DNA from: Gari tellinella | Lineage: Eukaryota; Mollusca; Bivalvia; Cardiida; Psammobiidae | Assembly (NCBI GenBank): GCA_922989275.2 | Contig: OV277867.1 | Location: forward strand, 8,060,001-8,124,000 | DNA length: 64,000 bases | Reading direction: 5' to 3' | Part shown: positions 20,840 to 31,420 of the stretch, piece after piece | How the letters are laid out: every line of letters starts with the position of its first letter | Numbering within the stretch: the first letter of the stretch is position 1 | Position numbers and translations under genes: made by a program | The notes under the pieces: model-generated | Databases searched by the model: none | Told to the model about the DNA's origin: nothing | Seen by the model: the letters and a program-made list of their open reading frames with translations, nothing else

Positions 20840-21142
20840 CTATAGCTTGTGAAATGTAAGTTTCAATTGAAAAATCATGACAACCGATAAGTGAAAACAC
20901 ACAGTTGGACCACAATTTTTTCTTTGCAGCAGTTCACGTTCCCATTCCAAAGCTGTCTGCAACCGTGTTTCATCCCGAGAGGGTATGTGCAGGAAGAATG
21001 TCCTAACCAATGCCCATATGTTGGCCAATGCAATATCAATAATAGAGTTGATTAATATTTTATTCGCCCTTCTTGTTTTAGAATATGACTTACAGCTTAG
21101 GATTCGAATAATTTCTTGTGCATGAGAATACCTACTACACAA
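20840..21142 (-). CDS. Unrecognised 100-codon open frame
   Basis: The composition is protein-like (RDETRLQTALEWERELLQ) and it lies outside obvious repeats, so it might be a decayed exon. No splice-site pair, promoter or domain was identified, and it may be chance. Confidence 0.2.
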   Translation of the reverse strand: MCSRYSHAQEIIRILSCKSYSKTRRANKILINSIIDIALANIWALVRTFFLHIPSRDETRLQTALEWERELLQRKNCGPTVCFHLSVVMIFQLKLTFHKL

Positions 21143-21451
21143 TAATGTCGTCTACCTTTTAATGTGTTGTTTTCAAATAATTGCTTTCTGACATTTCACC
21201 TCGGCTTGTTTTAGCTTGTGTTTCATTTTTACCTATTATCACTAGTTTGTAAATTTGTGTGTGCTCAATCTGAAAACTCTCAGCATCTAGAATGTAAGTG
21301 ATTATCAGCTTCATTAACTACTTTTTTCAGTGACAGTAAGATACACCTTTTTGGTAATGTGCTGTTTGCATGCAACTGATAGTAACCGATTTGTTCTCGT
21401 ACACTTATAGAAATTCGATGCTGTATATGTAACATGGTGGGGATAATATTC

Positions 21452-21523
21452 AGCCAGACCGAGGCTTGAACCCGGAACCCTTTGCTTACAGGGCAAGTGT
21501 TCTACGGACTGAAACACCGGGCC
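21452..21523 (-). tRNA. tRNA-Thr(TGT)-like cloverleaf, possible pseudogene
   Basis: Folds on the minus strand: acceptor GGCCCGG with TCTGGCT (6 of 7 with wobbles), D stem 3 of 4, anticodon stem CTTGC/GCAAA 4 of 5 around CCTGTAA, T stem CCGGG/CTCGG complete, T loop TTCAAGC. Length is 72 nt plus discriminator. Position 33 is C, not T, so function is doubtful. Could also be a SINE head. Confidence 0.5.
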
Positions 21524-21539
21524 GCTTACACACATCTCT

Positions 21540-22480
21540 CACCATTTAATCATAAACTCAACCGGCTACATACATATATAGGTGGACATTGTTGTTCTCC
21601 TCCAACTTAAATGTTGGCGATGTAGTTCTGCGCAGAGCCTTTTGTGGGGTATGTCATAACCCATAATAACACTATCAATCCGTCTATGGTTACTGTCTAC
21701 TGGTCCTATTTCTCTGTCAGAAACTCCTATCTGGAACTGTCTTCCTCAGTTTCTTTATTAATTTTCGTTACTGTCATATCATTATGATCACCAAACAGGG
21801 CTGTTGGAAAAATGTCAATTCATGTGACAGAACATCTCCGATATCAACCTCATGGCTGCTAGCTCGAAGACTTTCCAAGACTATTGAGTAGATTTCACAT
21901 GATTTGACCAACCATCACATTCATTTGGTTACGGTGATTTGTTCTCTTGAATCTTGTTTGTCCAATTCCTTTAGCTGTCCCAAGCCTGGTTCCAAGCTGT
22001 TATGCACGTCATTTGATTCCATTTCTTCAGTAACAATGTTGAAAACGCCATCTTTATCATTTTTTGTACACTGTAGCAACTACAGTTTTAGATGTACTTT
22101 AAACCGACTTGCTCACAGAGTATATTACTGTAAGTTCTTCCATTAGATGAAGTTTGGGTGCAATAGAACCCCTTTGTCAAAAGTCCTTGATGCACTCAGA
22201 TCGGAAAGGCAATACTTTAACAATGTTTGCACTCTAGTTTCTACAAATTTGAATATTTTTTCCCGAACGTTCACAAGTTAATCAAGGCTTAAAGTTTTAG
22301 GATGGTTTTGATTATTGATGAAATTTAAAGATAAAACTACCAGATTCAGGTGAGAGATTTTATAGTCACCATGGTCCTCTTGTCTTACCATGCCTTCCAT
22401 GTCCTTTGCATTACTTTCTATTTTCCGTCAATCAAACTACCATCATCAGCAACTAAGCTGATGAGTAAGTGTGCCACCAA
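21540..22480. other. No gene seen
   Basis: Moderately AT-rich. Short frames near 21904-22146 have no features of a real gene. Confidence 0.4.
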
Positions 22481-22800
22481 GCCTATATGCTAAGAATGAA
22501 ATGTGTTGACGCACAAAAGCATGTTAAGTTGCGTGACCCTAGCTGCTTGTAATTAGTCTAACACTGACCTAAAAAGAAACATTATCTAGGCCACAGAGGT
22601 CATGGTTAAAGGTCAATGTTAGTAATTTATTATTGTAACTAGTTTTACTCGTTGAAGTGCACATACACGTGAAGTTATGTGACCGTAACTTAAGTACGTA
22701 GTCCAAAATTGACCTATTAAATGCAAAACAACTTACAAATGCCACAGAGGTCAAGGGCAAAGGTCAAGGGTACCAAACTGCAATGCAACATGTTACTCTC
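22480..22800 (-). repeat. Dispersed repeat with AGGTCA half-sites
   Basis: Two blocks, CCACAGAGGTCATGG...AAAGGTCAATG (22592-22620) and CCACAGAGGTCAAGG with GCAAAGGTCAAGGG (22742-22771). The second reads AGGGCA-A-AGGTCA, a DR1 spacing. A related unit is inverted at 37600-37850. Confidence 0.55.
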
Positions 22801-22957
22801 ATTAATGTACATCTATGGTTTGAGTTTCATTGATATAATACTTCAACTTCCAAGGTATTAACTCGGTAGTCGCTGCCAGTGTATAGCATAAAATGTCCCA
22901 TTTCTTGAAAATGAGTGAAAAAAGGGTGGGTGGGGTAAACCGGAAATATATCAAAAT

Positions 22958-23092
22958 GCTCAAGGGTGCCAAGGTGGCACCCGGTCAATTCTGAATGTCA
23001 TTGCTTTGAACTATCAATATCAATCAAGAAAAAAACTTAGGACGCAATTTCTAGGTGGACCTCCAAATCCGGGTTTCTCTGCCGGACTAAAT
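22958..23092 (-). repeat. Inverted copy of the 18.67-kb repeat
   Basis: Reverse complement of 18665-18790: AAAATGCTCAAGGGTGCC ... CTCTGCCGGACTAAATTGC. It abuts the A copy at 23099. Confidence 0.65.
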
Positions 23093-23098
23093 TGCATA

Positions 23099-23344
23099 CA
23101 GTGGAGAATCTGTTATTCTTTCCCGTTTAAACGCAAACGTACGCAAACGCAAAGCACTAAAACGTAGAAAAGAACAACTTTTGGACAATTCTGATAATTC
23201 TTGTTTATCTTGGTTGCAAACAGTTTGGAGCCTGATCAGACGCCGGGTTACCCGGCGTCTGATCTGGCTCCAAACTGTTTGCACTGCAAATAACAGTTTT
23301 AGCGTAAACGCGTTTATTGGGAAAGAATAACAGATTCTCCACTG
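23099..23344 (+). mobile_element. Family-A MITE, full length
   Basis: 246 bp, TA on both sides. Private variant GGTTGCAAACAG (usually GGTGGCAAACAG) shared with the inverted copy at 23813. Confidence 0.9.
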
Positions 23345-23532
23345 TACATGTATATACGAATGTTACGAATGTCATCTGGTTTACGGTATTTCTACCTATT
23401 TGTATATACATTTGTACTTCTACTTGCTAAGCAAACAATGGTATGAACCTTCATAGGAACCGATGCATTGACCCTATTACTTTACAACTTTACATGTATA
23501 ACATTCCACACTTTTGTTAAATTCAAATAACA

Positions 23533-23600
23533 TTTGCAATTCAATTCAATTCAAATATTTGTTGGCATTAACATATACAATGTTCATAGCCATATAACAT
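23533..23600 (-). mobile_element. Retroelement tail with AATTC repeat
   Basis: CAATTCAATTCAATTCAAAT followed by ATTTGTTGGCATTAAC; read on the minus strand this is a 3' terminus with a GAATT tail. Confidence 0.35.
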
Positions 23601-23812
23601 ATTAATAGTACATGAATAGCAATAAATAAATCTGTAGTACGATATCAGGAAATACAATTAGCATGAGAAAAGTATGAAATATGTCATTTAGCATTCAGTC
23701 GTATTAGATAAATTATAGTAGAATATATATTATTAACTGACATTATTTACAGACGAAAGTTAAATCAATTAGCAGTGTTAAAGGAACTCACTATTCGTAA
23801 CATACTCAAGTA

Positions 23813-24058
23813 CAGTGGAGAATCTGTTATTCTTTCCCAATAAACGCGTTTACGCTAAAACTATTATTTGCAGTGCAAACAGTTTGGAGCCAGATCAGAC
23901 GCCGGGTAACCCGGCGTCTGATCAGGCTCCAAACTGTTTGCAACCAAGATAAACAAGAATTATCAGAATTGTCCAAAAGTTGTTCTTTTCTACGTTTTAG
24001 TGCTTTGCGTTTGCGTACGTTTGCGTTTAAACGGGAAAGAATAACAGATTCTCCACTG
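23813..24058 (-). mobile_element. Family-A MITE, full length, inverted partner of 23099
   Basis: 246 bp, TA on both sides, nearly identical to the copy 470 bp upstream but inverted, including the CAACCAAG variant. Confidence 0.9.
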
Positions 24059-24094
24059 TACCAGTTTCAAGGGAACTCTCTATATGTCATTTAA

Positions 24095-24323
24095 CCCTTT
24101 CACTCTCAATACTTCCTCGAGATTTTTACTCTTTCGCCGTTTCACTGTTGTCTGCTTCATCTTTGTTGTCTGCAATGATTATGTCATTTCAAAGTTAGAA
24201 AATAAGGCAGTGTGACTGAAGAAATTTCAAAACGAGTGTCAAGCAGTTTGGATCCTGATCAGACGCCGCGTTACGCGGCGTCTGATCAGGATCCAAAACA
24301 GTGCATCGTTGAGAGTAAAAGGG
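24095..24323 (+). mobile_element. Family-B TTAA element, reduced right side
   Basis: TTAA (24091-24094) then CCCTTTCACTCTCAATAC; right end GTTGAGAGTAAAAGGG then TTAA (24324-24327). The hairpin at 24240-24297 has core GCCGCGTTACGCGGC and its right arm stops after GGATCCAAA, close to the terminal repeat. Confidence 0.75.
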
Positions 24324-24669
24324 TTAAAATGAGTTTTAACTGTATCAACTGCTCGAGAACACAATTAAAAATGAAACTGAGTGTCAAAAATCCAATTTAG
24401 TCAATAAAACAATTTTTAGATTAAATATTAAGTAAAATTTGCATAGGCAAGCCTTTCACATGTATATTAATTGATTTATTATTAATATGTGTTTGCTTTT
24501 TCTTTATATTTGGCACCGATTTTTATCTATGGATAAATAATTAGATATATGATAAAGTTATGACGTTTTACTACATGTAATAGCTGAGGAAAATTGAAAA
24601 TAAGAACGTTCAAATTTGTGTGTAATTTGTTGTCATATAAAACATACATGTATCATATTTGTTTCGTGT

Positions 24670-24780
24670 ATTTTAGTACTGAGTTTATTGAACACGTTGG
24701 ATAAAATGATATATTGCATATCAAGGCTCGCAACATATTATTTTATCTAACTTGTTCAATGAGGTCTCGATTTCTGATGT
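24670..24780. repeat. Imperfect foldback (P-like)
   Basis: TATTGAACACGTTGGATAAAAT is mirrored by ATTTTATCTAACTTGTTCAAT with AAGGCTCGCAAC near the apex, recalling family P. Confidence 0.45.
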
Positions 24781-24828
24781 GCGTTGCAAAACATATTAGA
24801 TCAAGAAAAGACACATAGTTACTTGGTA

Positions 24829-25074
24829 CAGTGGAGAAAACGTTATTCTTTCCCAATAAACGCGTTTACGCTAAAGCTATTATTTGCAGTGCAAACAGTT
24901 TGGAGCCGGATCAGACGCCGGGTAACCCGGTGTCTGATCAGGCTCCAAACTGTTTGCCACTCAGGTGAAAATAAAAGGTCAGGATTGTCGATAAGTTGTT
25001 TTTTTCTACGTTTTAGTGCTTTGCGTTTGCGTACGTTTGCGTTTAAACGGGAAAGAATAACGTTTTCTCCACTG
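24829..25074 (-). mobile_element. Family-A MITE, full length (AAAACG ends)
   Basis: CAGTGGAGAAAACGTTATTC ... AACGTTTTCTCCACTG with TA on both sides. This end variant differs from the AATCTGTTATTC type. Confidence 0.9.
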
Positions 25075-25627
25075 TATCATGATCCGAATTGTTTGCCATC
25101 GACGCTATATACTGAAAGGAAATGCAAATAATATTAGAACTGATGAAGACCCATTGCAGTTGCCTATTGCAATATAAGGCAAAAAGAACCATTGTTTCGT
25201 TTAACTTTTAACCCCTGCATTGCATTACCCCGAGTACAGGATCCCTCCAATCTGGATCTACACGTTTTGCAAAAGGATTCCTATACTTTGACACAGCATG
25301 GAAAAGGTTTAAATAAAGGTGAATGTCGAACAAACTGCTGCCGCATTCTTTACTCGCAAAACAGTTGAGCTCATTTGCCTGGCTAATTTTTTCATTATTT
25401 TACAGATCGATAAAATCTGATATTGCCTCTACTTATGGACATTATACGATATTTATAACCAATAAGGCCACACAAAGCGGAAATTAAACGAATGCCTATG
25501 TTGTTACATGTAGCTTCACCAGTCTCTTACTTTTAGCGATTAATGGCAATGTTTGAAACCAGCGAAGACCTAGATTGAACAGCTCTTGAAGGGTCTGCAA
25601 TGTTTTATTATAGGACACATTACTCTA

Positions 25628-26991
25628 TAAATACACATTTTACGCTTTTAATTATTCATACACAAAGAAAAGATGTCCCCATCTAGGAAGCCCCGAACAT
25701 AAAAACAAAAGACATTTCTAGTAACTTTCAAGCTTGGAGTTAAAGCAGGCTGAAAGCAAAGCAGAATGCGCCTTAAGGCGCATTCAGCTTTGCTTTCAAC
25801 CTGCTTTAAGCGATCACATGTCTTGTCTTCAAAATCAGAAACAGGTTATGTGTAAATACACATTTTACGCTTTTAATTATTCATACACAAAGAAAAGATG
25901 TCCCCATCTAGGAAGCCCCGAACATAAAAACAAAAGACATTTCTAGTAACTTTCCAGCTTGGGGTTAAAGCGGGCTGAAAGCAAAGCAGAATGCGCCTTA
26001 ACTTAGGCGCATTCATCTTTGCTTTCAACCTGCTTTAAGCGATCACATGTCTTGTCTTCAAAACCAGAAACAGGTTATGTGTAAATACACATTTTACGCT
26101 TTTAATTATTCATACACAAAGAAAAGATGTCCCCATCTAGGAAGCCCGGAACATAAAAACAAATGACATTTCTAGTAACCTTCCAGCTTGGAGTTAAAGC
26201 AGGCTGAAAGCAATGCAGAATACGCCTTAAGGCGCATTCTGCTTTGCTTTCAACCTGCTTTAAGCGATCACATGTCTTGTCTTCAAAATCAGAAACAGGT
26301 TATGTGTAAATACACATTTTACGCTTTTAATTATTCATACACAAAGAAAAGATGTCCCCATCTAGGAAGCCCCGAACATAAAAACAAAAGACATTTCTAG
26401 TAACTTTCCAGCTTGGGGTTAAAGCGGGCTGAAAGCAAAGCAGAATGCGCCTTAACTTAGGCGCATTCATCTTTGCTTTCAACCTGCTTTAAGCGATCAC
26501 ATGTCTTGTCTTCAAAACCAGAAACAGGTTATGTGTAAATACACATTTTACGCTTTTAATTATTCATACACAAAGAAAAGATGTCCCCATCTAGGAAGCC
26601 CGGAACATAAAAACAAATGACATTTCTAGTAACCTTCCAGCTTGGAGTTAAAGCAGGCTGAAAGCAATGCAGAATACGCCTTAAGGCGCATTCTGCTTTG
26701 CTTTCAACCTGCTTTAAGCGATCACAAGTCTTGTCTTCAAAACCAGAAACAGGTTATGTGTAAATACACATTTTACGCTTTTAATTATTCATACACAAAG
26801 AAAAGATGTCCCCATCTACATGTAGGAAGCCCCGAACACAAAAACAAAAGACATTTCTAGTAACCTTCCAGCTTGGAGTTAAAGCAGGCTTAAAGCAAAG
26901 CAGAATGCGCCTTAAGGCGCATTCTGCTTTGCGTTCAACCTGCTTTAAGCGATCACATGTCTTGTCTTCAAAACCAGAAACAGGTTATGTG
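25628..26991 (+). repeat. Tandem satellite built on hairpin 2, 225/229-bp alternating units
   Basis: Six units begin with TAAATACACATTTTACGC at 25628, 25853, 26082, 26307, 26536 and 26761. Units alternate 225 and 229 bp, giving a 454-bp higher-order period. The 4-bp difference lies at the hairpin apex: GCGCCTTAAGGCGC versus GCGCCTTAACTTAGGCGC. Each unit carries the AAAGCAGGCTGAAAGC hairpin, as in families C and R, plus GATGTCCCCATCTAGG. The array looks young. Confidence 0.92.
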
Positions 26992-27248
26992 TTAGGATAT
27001 GTTTGGCACTAGTCTGTGCTATTCACCGTTTAATAGCCTATGCAATAGCTAAAATGAAAGATGTCGGAGTTTTAACTTTGAATATTTAGCGGGAGAAGGG
27101 ATGAGATAATATACAAGGTTTAAAGAGGCTCGCAACCGGATTTAGCATTAAAAATAGTAATTTGTAAATATATGTCAAATGCTTATATAAATGGGTAAGA
27201 TTTAGTTTAGGATAATAAATTCTGTTAAAAAATGCATTTCAAAAAAAG
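26992..27248. other. No gene seen
   Basis: AT-rich sequence between the satellite and a tRNA-like element. Confidence 0.4.
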
Positions 27249-27251
27249 AAG

Positions 27252-27345
27252 AAGCTCTGGTGGGATTCGAACCCGTGACCCTCCATGCGGAGACAAACAT
27301 GAATAAAAGGAAACGCTTTTACCCACGCGGCTACTGGCGCTCTCT
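27252..27345 (-). pseudogene. tRNA-derived sequence (Ser/Leu-like box A), minus strand
   Basis: The minus strand reads TAGCCGCGTGGGTAAAAGCG (box A region) and CACGGGTTCGAATCCCACCA (box B exact). A run of T follows (CTTCTTCTTTTTTTG), a Pol III-type stop. The boxes are about 20 bp too far apart for a plain tRNA and acceptor pairing is weak, so a tRNA-derived SINE or pseudogene is likely. Confidence 0.5.
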
Positions 27346-27715
27346 ATCTATATGGTATCGAATTAACGTACTTCACTGGTAGCGATTGATAGTACAATAT
27401 TCGGCTCGGGTTTATGTCTGAGCCCGTGTAGAGAAGCAACAACAACATCTATACCGTCTACTAACGCTAAAGAAAAATGATGGAAAATATCTAAAAAAAA
27501 AACTAAGATTCGGTGACGATTCTTGAGACTTTTTTTGGACTGATCATATTTTTTTAATGTCAGAAACCAAATAATGCCACAAATTTGCTTTTATTTGAGT
27601 ATTTTATTTTATTTTGACAAGTCGTGACTGGTGACTAGTGAGAGTTATGTCACGGTATATAACAGAGCTGAAGGAGAATGGTCTGCTTTATTTTACCTAA
27701 CTTCAAGCATCATTA
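27346..27715. other. No gene seen
   Basis: No supported feature. Confidence 0.4.
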
Positions 27716-27723
27716 TGACTTAA

Positions 27724-27911
27724 CTCTTCCACTGCCAATCTATTGTCTGCTTCACAAGTATGTGTCAAATCCAATTGTTTGAAAATTTGACCAAAAAAAG
27801 TATTGACTAAAGTATTAAACAGTTTGGGTGCAGATCAGACGCCGCGTGACGCGGCGTCTGATCTGCATCCAAACTTTATGTAAATGTCTATTGTAAAACA
27901 GCGAATGGGTA
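27724..27911 (+). mobile_element. Family-B TTAA element
   Basis: TTAA (27720-27723) then CTCTTCCACTGCCAATC; right end AGCGAATGGG then TAAA. Hairpin at about 27823-27880, arms AGTTTGGGTGCAGATCAG and complement, with compensated GGGTGCA/TGCATCC. Confidence 0.7.
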
Positions 27912-27961
27912 AAGTAGGAATACTTGAATCAGGTACTTGCAAATGTTCTGCTTTAGGTTTA

Positions 27962-28208
27962 CAGTGGAGAAAACGTTATTCTTTCCCGTTTAAACGCAAA
28001 CGTACGCAAACGCATTACACTAAAACGTAGAAAATAGACAACTTATTGAATATCCTGAACAATTATTTCAATCTGAGTGGCAAACAGTTTGGAGCCTGAT
28101 CAGACGCCGGGTTACCCGGCGTCTGATCTGGCTCCAAACTGTTTGCAGGGGAAATAATAGTTTTAGCGTTAACGCGTTTATTGGGAAAGATTAACGTTTT
28201 CTCCACTG
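27962..28208 (+). mobile_element. Family-A MITE, full length (AAAACG ends)
   Basis: CAGTGGAGAAAACGTTATTC ... AACGTTTTCTCCACTG with TA on both sides; typical hairpin at about 28082-28147. Confidence 0.9.
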
Positions 28209-28304
28209 TATATGACTTCAAGCAGCCACATGCCTTAAATATCAAACGCCTTCCACAGAGTGGAGAAATTAGTGGTAATTTCCTGTGCTTTGAGAAACAT
28301 TCTA

Positions 28305-28830
28305 CAGTGCCCCCTCTCTACAACGGCCCTCCCAACATCGACTCCCTCCTTACAACGACCCTTGTCGCAGTTACCTAAACGTTACAGGTATGCCAAACCT
28401 ATTCACGGCTGCAATGTCGTCTGCTTAAAACTGTCGTCAGCTGTTTTTCCAGGGCTCCAGATAAGAGAGGGTAACTGAACGAATCCAACATTTTCTTACT
28501 TATTTCGACACCGAATCCTATGTTGTTACTACTCATTAGAATCGTCTCTTTGAGACGATTCTAATGAGTAGTGACACCATAGGGTTTAATACAAAAATAA
28601 AGATTTTAGTTTTCGAAATCCTCCCCTTATCTACATATTGGATATTTTGACAAAAAAAACTTAATGACGAGTGACAAACAGCTTGAATCCAGACCAGACG
28701 CCGTGTTGCGCGGCGTCTGATCTGGATTCAAGCTGTTTGCAAGTGTAAACCAATCCCCCCGCCCCCATTTAACAACTCCCTCTGAACAACGCGCATATTT
28801 TTGTCTCCCATTGGACGTTGTTGCAGAGAA
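28305..28830. mobile_element. Family-N element with nested E
   Basis: CAGTGCCCCCTCTCTACAAC at the left, degenerate ACTCCCTCTGAACAACG at the right. Hairpin at about 28676-28741, arms AAACAGCTTGAATCCAGACC and GATCTGGATTCAAGCTG, the same N-specific arm as at 9273. Family E (28449-28644) lies inside. Confidence 0.6.
28449..28644. mobile_element. Family-E foldback MITE
   Basis: CAGGGCTCCAGATAAGAG left; TCCTCCCCTTATC right, where GGAGCCCTG is lost. Perfect central palindrome 28528-28573 (CTACTCATTAGAATCGTCTC and complement). Confidence 0.7.
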
Positions 28831-28889
28831 TACATAGGTTCATTAACCTTGAAACACCTTAACCAATAGTCAACGACAACTTCACACAT

Positions 28890-29035
28890 TTCACGAAACG
28901 CGACGGTTGATCAGGATCCAAAATGTTTTAATCTCGTTTGAATAATTTAAAGTCAACATTAAACACTAAACTTGAGAAATAAAGATACATGTCATTTGTT
29001 TGAAATGCAAATGGCATCATGTCGGTAAAGTGATA
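28890..29035. mobile_element. Family-B fragment
   Basis: GTTGATCAGGATCCAAAATG, half a hairpin, with GTCAACATTAAACACTAAAC and GTCGGTAAAGTGA beyond. TTAA ends not seen. Confidence 0.35.
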
Positions 29036-29099
29036 GAGCAATCTGCTATCTTCAGAGGTAGGGTCGTTCGTACAGGTACATGTACATGTATTGTTGTAC

Positions 29100-30085
29100 A
29101 TCAACATCACATAATGAAACTATGGCAGTGAAGATGACATCATGACAATGAAGGCTGCGTTTAGTTAATGTATGGTTAGTACAGATACTTATACAGTGGA
29201 GAAAACGTTATTCTTTCCCAATAAACGCGTTTACGCTAAAACTATTATTTGCAATGGAAACAGTTTGGAGCCAGATCAGATGCCGGGTAACCCGGCGTCT
29301 GATCAGGCTCCAAACTGTTTGCCACTCAGATCAACATGAATAGTCAAAATTGTCGAAAAGTTGTCCTTTTCTATGTTTTAGTGCAATGCGTTTGCGTACG
29401 TTTGCGTTCTAAACGGGAAAGAATAACAGATTCTCCACTGTAGTACAGATGTTACTTATACCAACAAAGGCACACATATTGACGCCATTACAGTGGATAT
29501 GCCGTTATGTAAGTGTAGGCAATCGGGTTTGATTAGAAAATGGATTGTAAGTAATAATGTAACAAAGAAACACATAATGACGCCATGGTAGTGAATATGA
29601 CGTCTTGATTGTGACGGGGTAAACAACCGGTTATGTGTTTAAGGAAACGGCTTGTTAGTGCAGATGTTAAATGTATACACACAGAGGAACACATATGACG
29701 ACATTGTAGTGAATATGACGTCATGACAGAAAGGGAAGGAGCTATCGGCTGTGTTTAGAGAATGGTTGTTAGTACATGTGTTACTGTATACCAACATAGA
29801 CACACATATTGACGTTATGGCAGTGAATATGACGTCATGACAGTGAGGGGATTGAGCAATCAGATGTGTTTAGAAAATGGGTTGTGTCTATCTGTATACC
29901 AACATAGGCACACATAATAGCGTCATGGCAGTGGTAATGACGTCATGACAGTGAAGGGATTAAACTGTGTTGCTGTACACCAACATAGGCACACATAATG
30001 ACACGATGGCGGTGGTGATGAGACCATGGCAATGCGGGGATTAATCAATAAGCTGTGTTTAGAGAAAGGGTGATTAGTACAGGTG
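29100..30085 (+). repeat. Diverged ~110-bp tandem repeat with TGACGTCA sites
   Basis: Units contain ACCAACATAGGCACACATA, then GACGCCATGGCAGTG and a TGACGTCATGACAGTGA motif. ACACAT cores recur near 29472, 29568, 29687, 29795, 29911 and 29991. TGACGTCA occurs near 29718, 29829 and 29938. An A copy (29195-29440) interrupts the array near its start. Confidence 0.7.
29195..29440 (-). mobile_element. Family-A MITE, mixed ends
   Basis: The left end is the AAAACGTTATTC type and the right end the AACAGATTCTCC type, a recombinant of the two end variants. TA on both sides. Confidence 0.9.
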
Positions 30086-30106
30086 TTACTGAATTGATTG
30101 TATACC

Positions 30107-30160
30107 AGAACAGAACAGAACATAACAGAACATATCTTTTATTCACCCAGGTAATTACAT
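30107..30160 (-). mobile_element. Retroelement 3' tail with GAACA repeat
   Basis: CAGAACAGAACATAACAGAAC then ATCTTTTATTCACCCAGG; same plan as 17236. Confidence 0.45.
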
Positions 30161-30202
30161 ACAACAAGGGGATATATCAATAAATACTGAATTTATTATA
30201 TA

Positions 30203-30448
30203 CAGTGGAGAATCTGTTATTCTTTCCCGTTTAAACGCAAACGTACGCAAACGCAAAGCACTAAAACGTAGAAAAGTGCAACATTTGGACAATTCTGATA
30301 ATTAATGTTTATCTTGATGGCAAACAGTTTGGAGCCTGATCAGACGCCGGGTTACCCGGCGTCTGATCTGGCTCCAAACTGTTTGCACTGCAAATAATAG
30401 TTTTAGCGTAAACGCGCTTATTGGGAAAGAATAACGTTTTCTCCACTG
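30203..30448 (+). mobile_element. Family-A MITE, mixed ends
   Basis: Left AATCTGTTATTC type, right AACGTTTTCTCC type; TA on both sides; hairpin at about 30321-30387. Confidence 0.9.
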
Positions 30449-30479
30449 TACTACTCCATTCCAAGTTTTAGATTTTTAC

Positions 30480-30690
30480 ACATGTGATCTCTTAAAGCAG
30501 TTTGAAAGTAAAGCAGAATGCGTCTTAATGCGGATTCTGCTTTACTTTCAGTCTGCTTTAAGCTATCATCTGCTAGGATATAGAAAATATTTCTTTTTAT
30601 GTTGCATATTCATGTGAAACTATTTGCAATAGAGGAATATTTTAAACGCGAAAAAATGCGTATCTAGGAGAAAATTGGTTAAATTGCAAC
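30480..30690. mobile_element. Family-C/R fragment with hairpin 2
   Basis: Hairpin 30492-30564, arms AAGCAGTTTGAAAGTAAAGC and complement. The right flank TGCGTATCTAGGAGAAAAT recalls the C interior; no TTAA pair found. Confidence 0.5.
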
Positions 30691-30897
30691 CGGTATTCAA
30701 TAACATCTGCTAAATGCAAGAGAAAAGTATTTCTGCAGTACTTTGTTTCTGCGTTAAGCATTGGTCTGGCGTAATCTTTGTGCATGCCATCGTAGTTTGA
30801 ATTGTGGTTTTGCGGGAGGTATTGTATGTATCTATTGCGAGTACGGCGCTAACAAGTTGAATATAGGGGAGCGGTAAAAGCTCTACCACTACATGTA

Positions 30898-31143
30898 CAG
30901 TGGAGAATCTGTTATTCTTTCCCGTTTAAACGCAAACGTACGCAAACGCAAAGCACTAAAACGTAGAAAAGAACAACTTTTGGACAATTCTGATAATTCT
31001 TGTTTATCTTGGTGGCAAACAGTTTGGAGCCTGATCAGACGCCGGGTTACCCGGCGTCTGATCTGGCTCCAAACTGTTTGCACTGCAAATAATAGTTTTA
31101 GCGTAAACGCGTTTATTGGGAAAGAATAACAGATTCTCGACTG
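30898..31143 (+). mobile_element. Family-A MITE, full length
   Basis: 246 bp, TA on both sides, right end GATTCTCGACTG with one change. Confidence 0.9.
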
Positions 31144-31420
31144 TACATGTATCTGCCATACGTAATTAACAGACATAGAGAGTAACAAACACTAAAACTG
31201 TCGCCATACGTTAAGCAGGCGCTCTGGCAGTAAATATGTCACCTGCAGAAAAAATAAAACAAATAAATTTAGCTTTTATGATAACAATAAACTGTACCTT
31301 TTAACAAGTTCCTTAATAATTTGTTTTCATTGTTTAAGCTAAGCAGTTGCTTAAAGCAGGTTAAAATTAAATCTTTAAGCCCCACTGTTTGTTATTAGTC
31401 TACGTACATTTCAGTTGTTA

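Noticed and set aside
25734..26860. Repeated 70-codon frames with MELKQAESKAEC
   Set aside because: Translations of satellite units. The 229-bp units break the frame.
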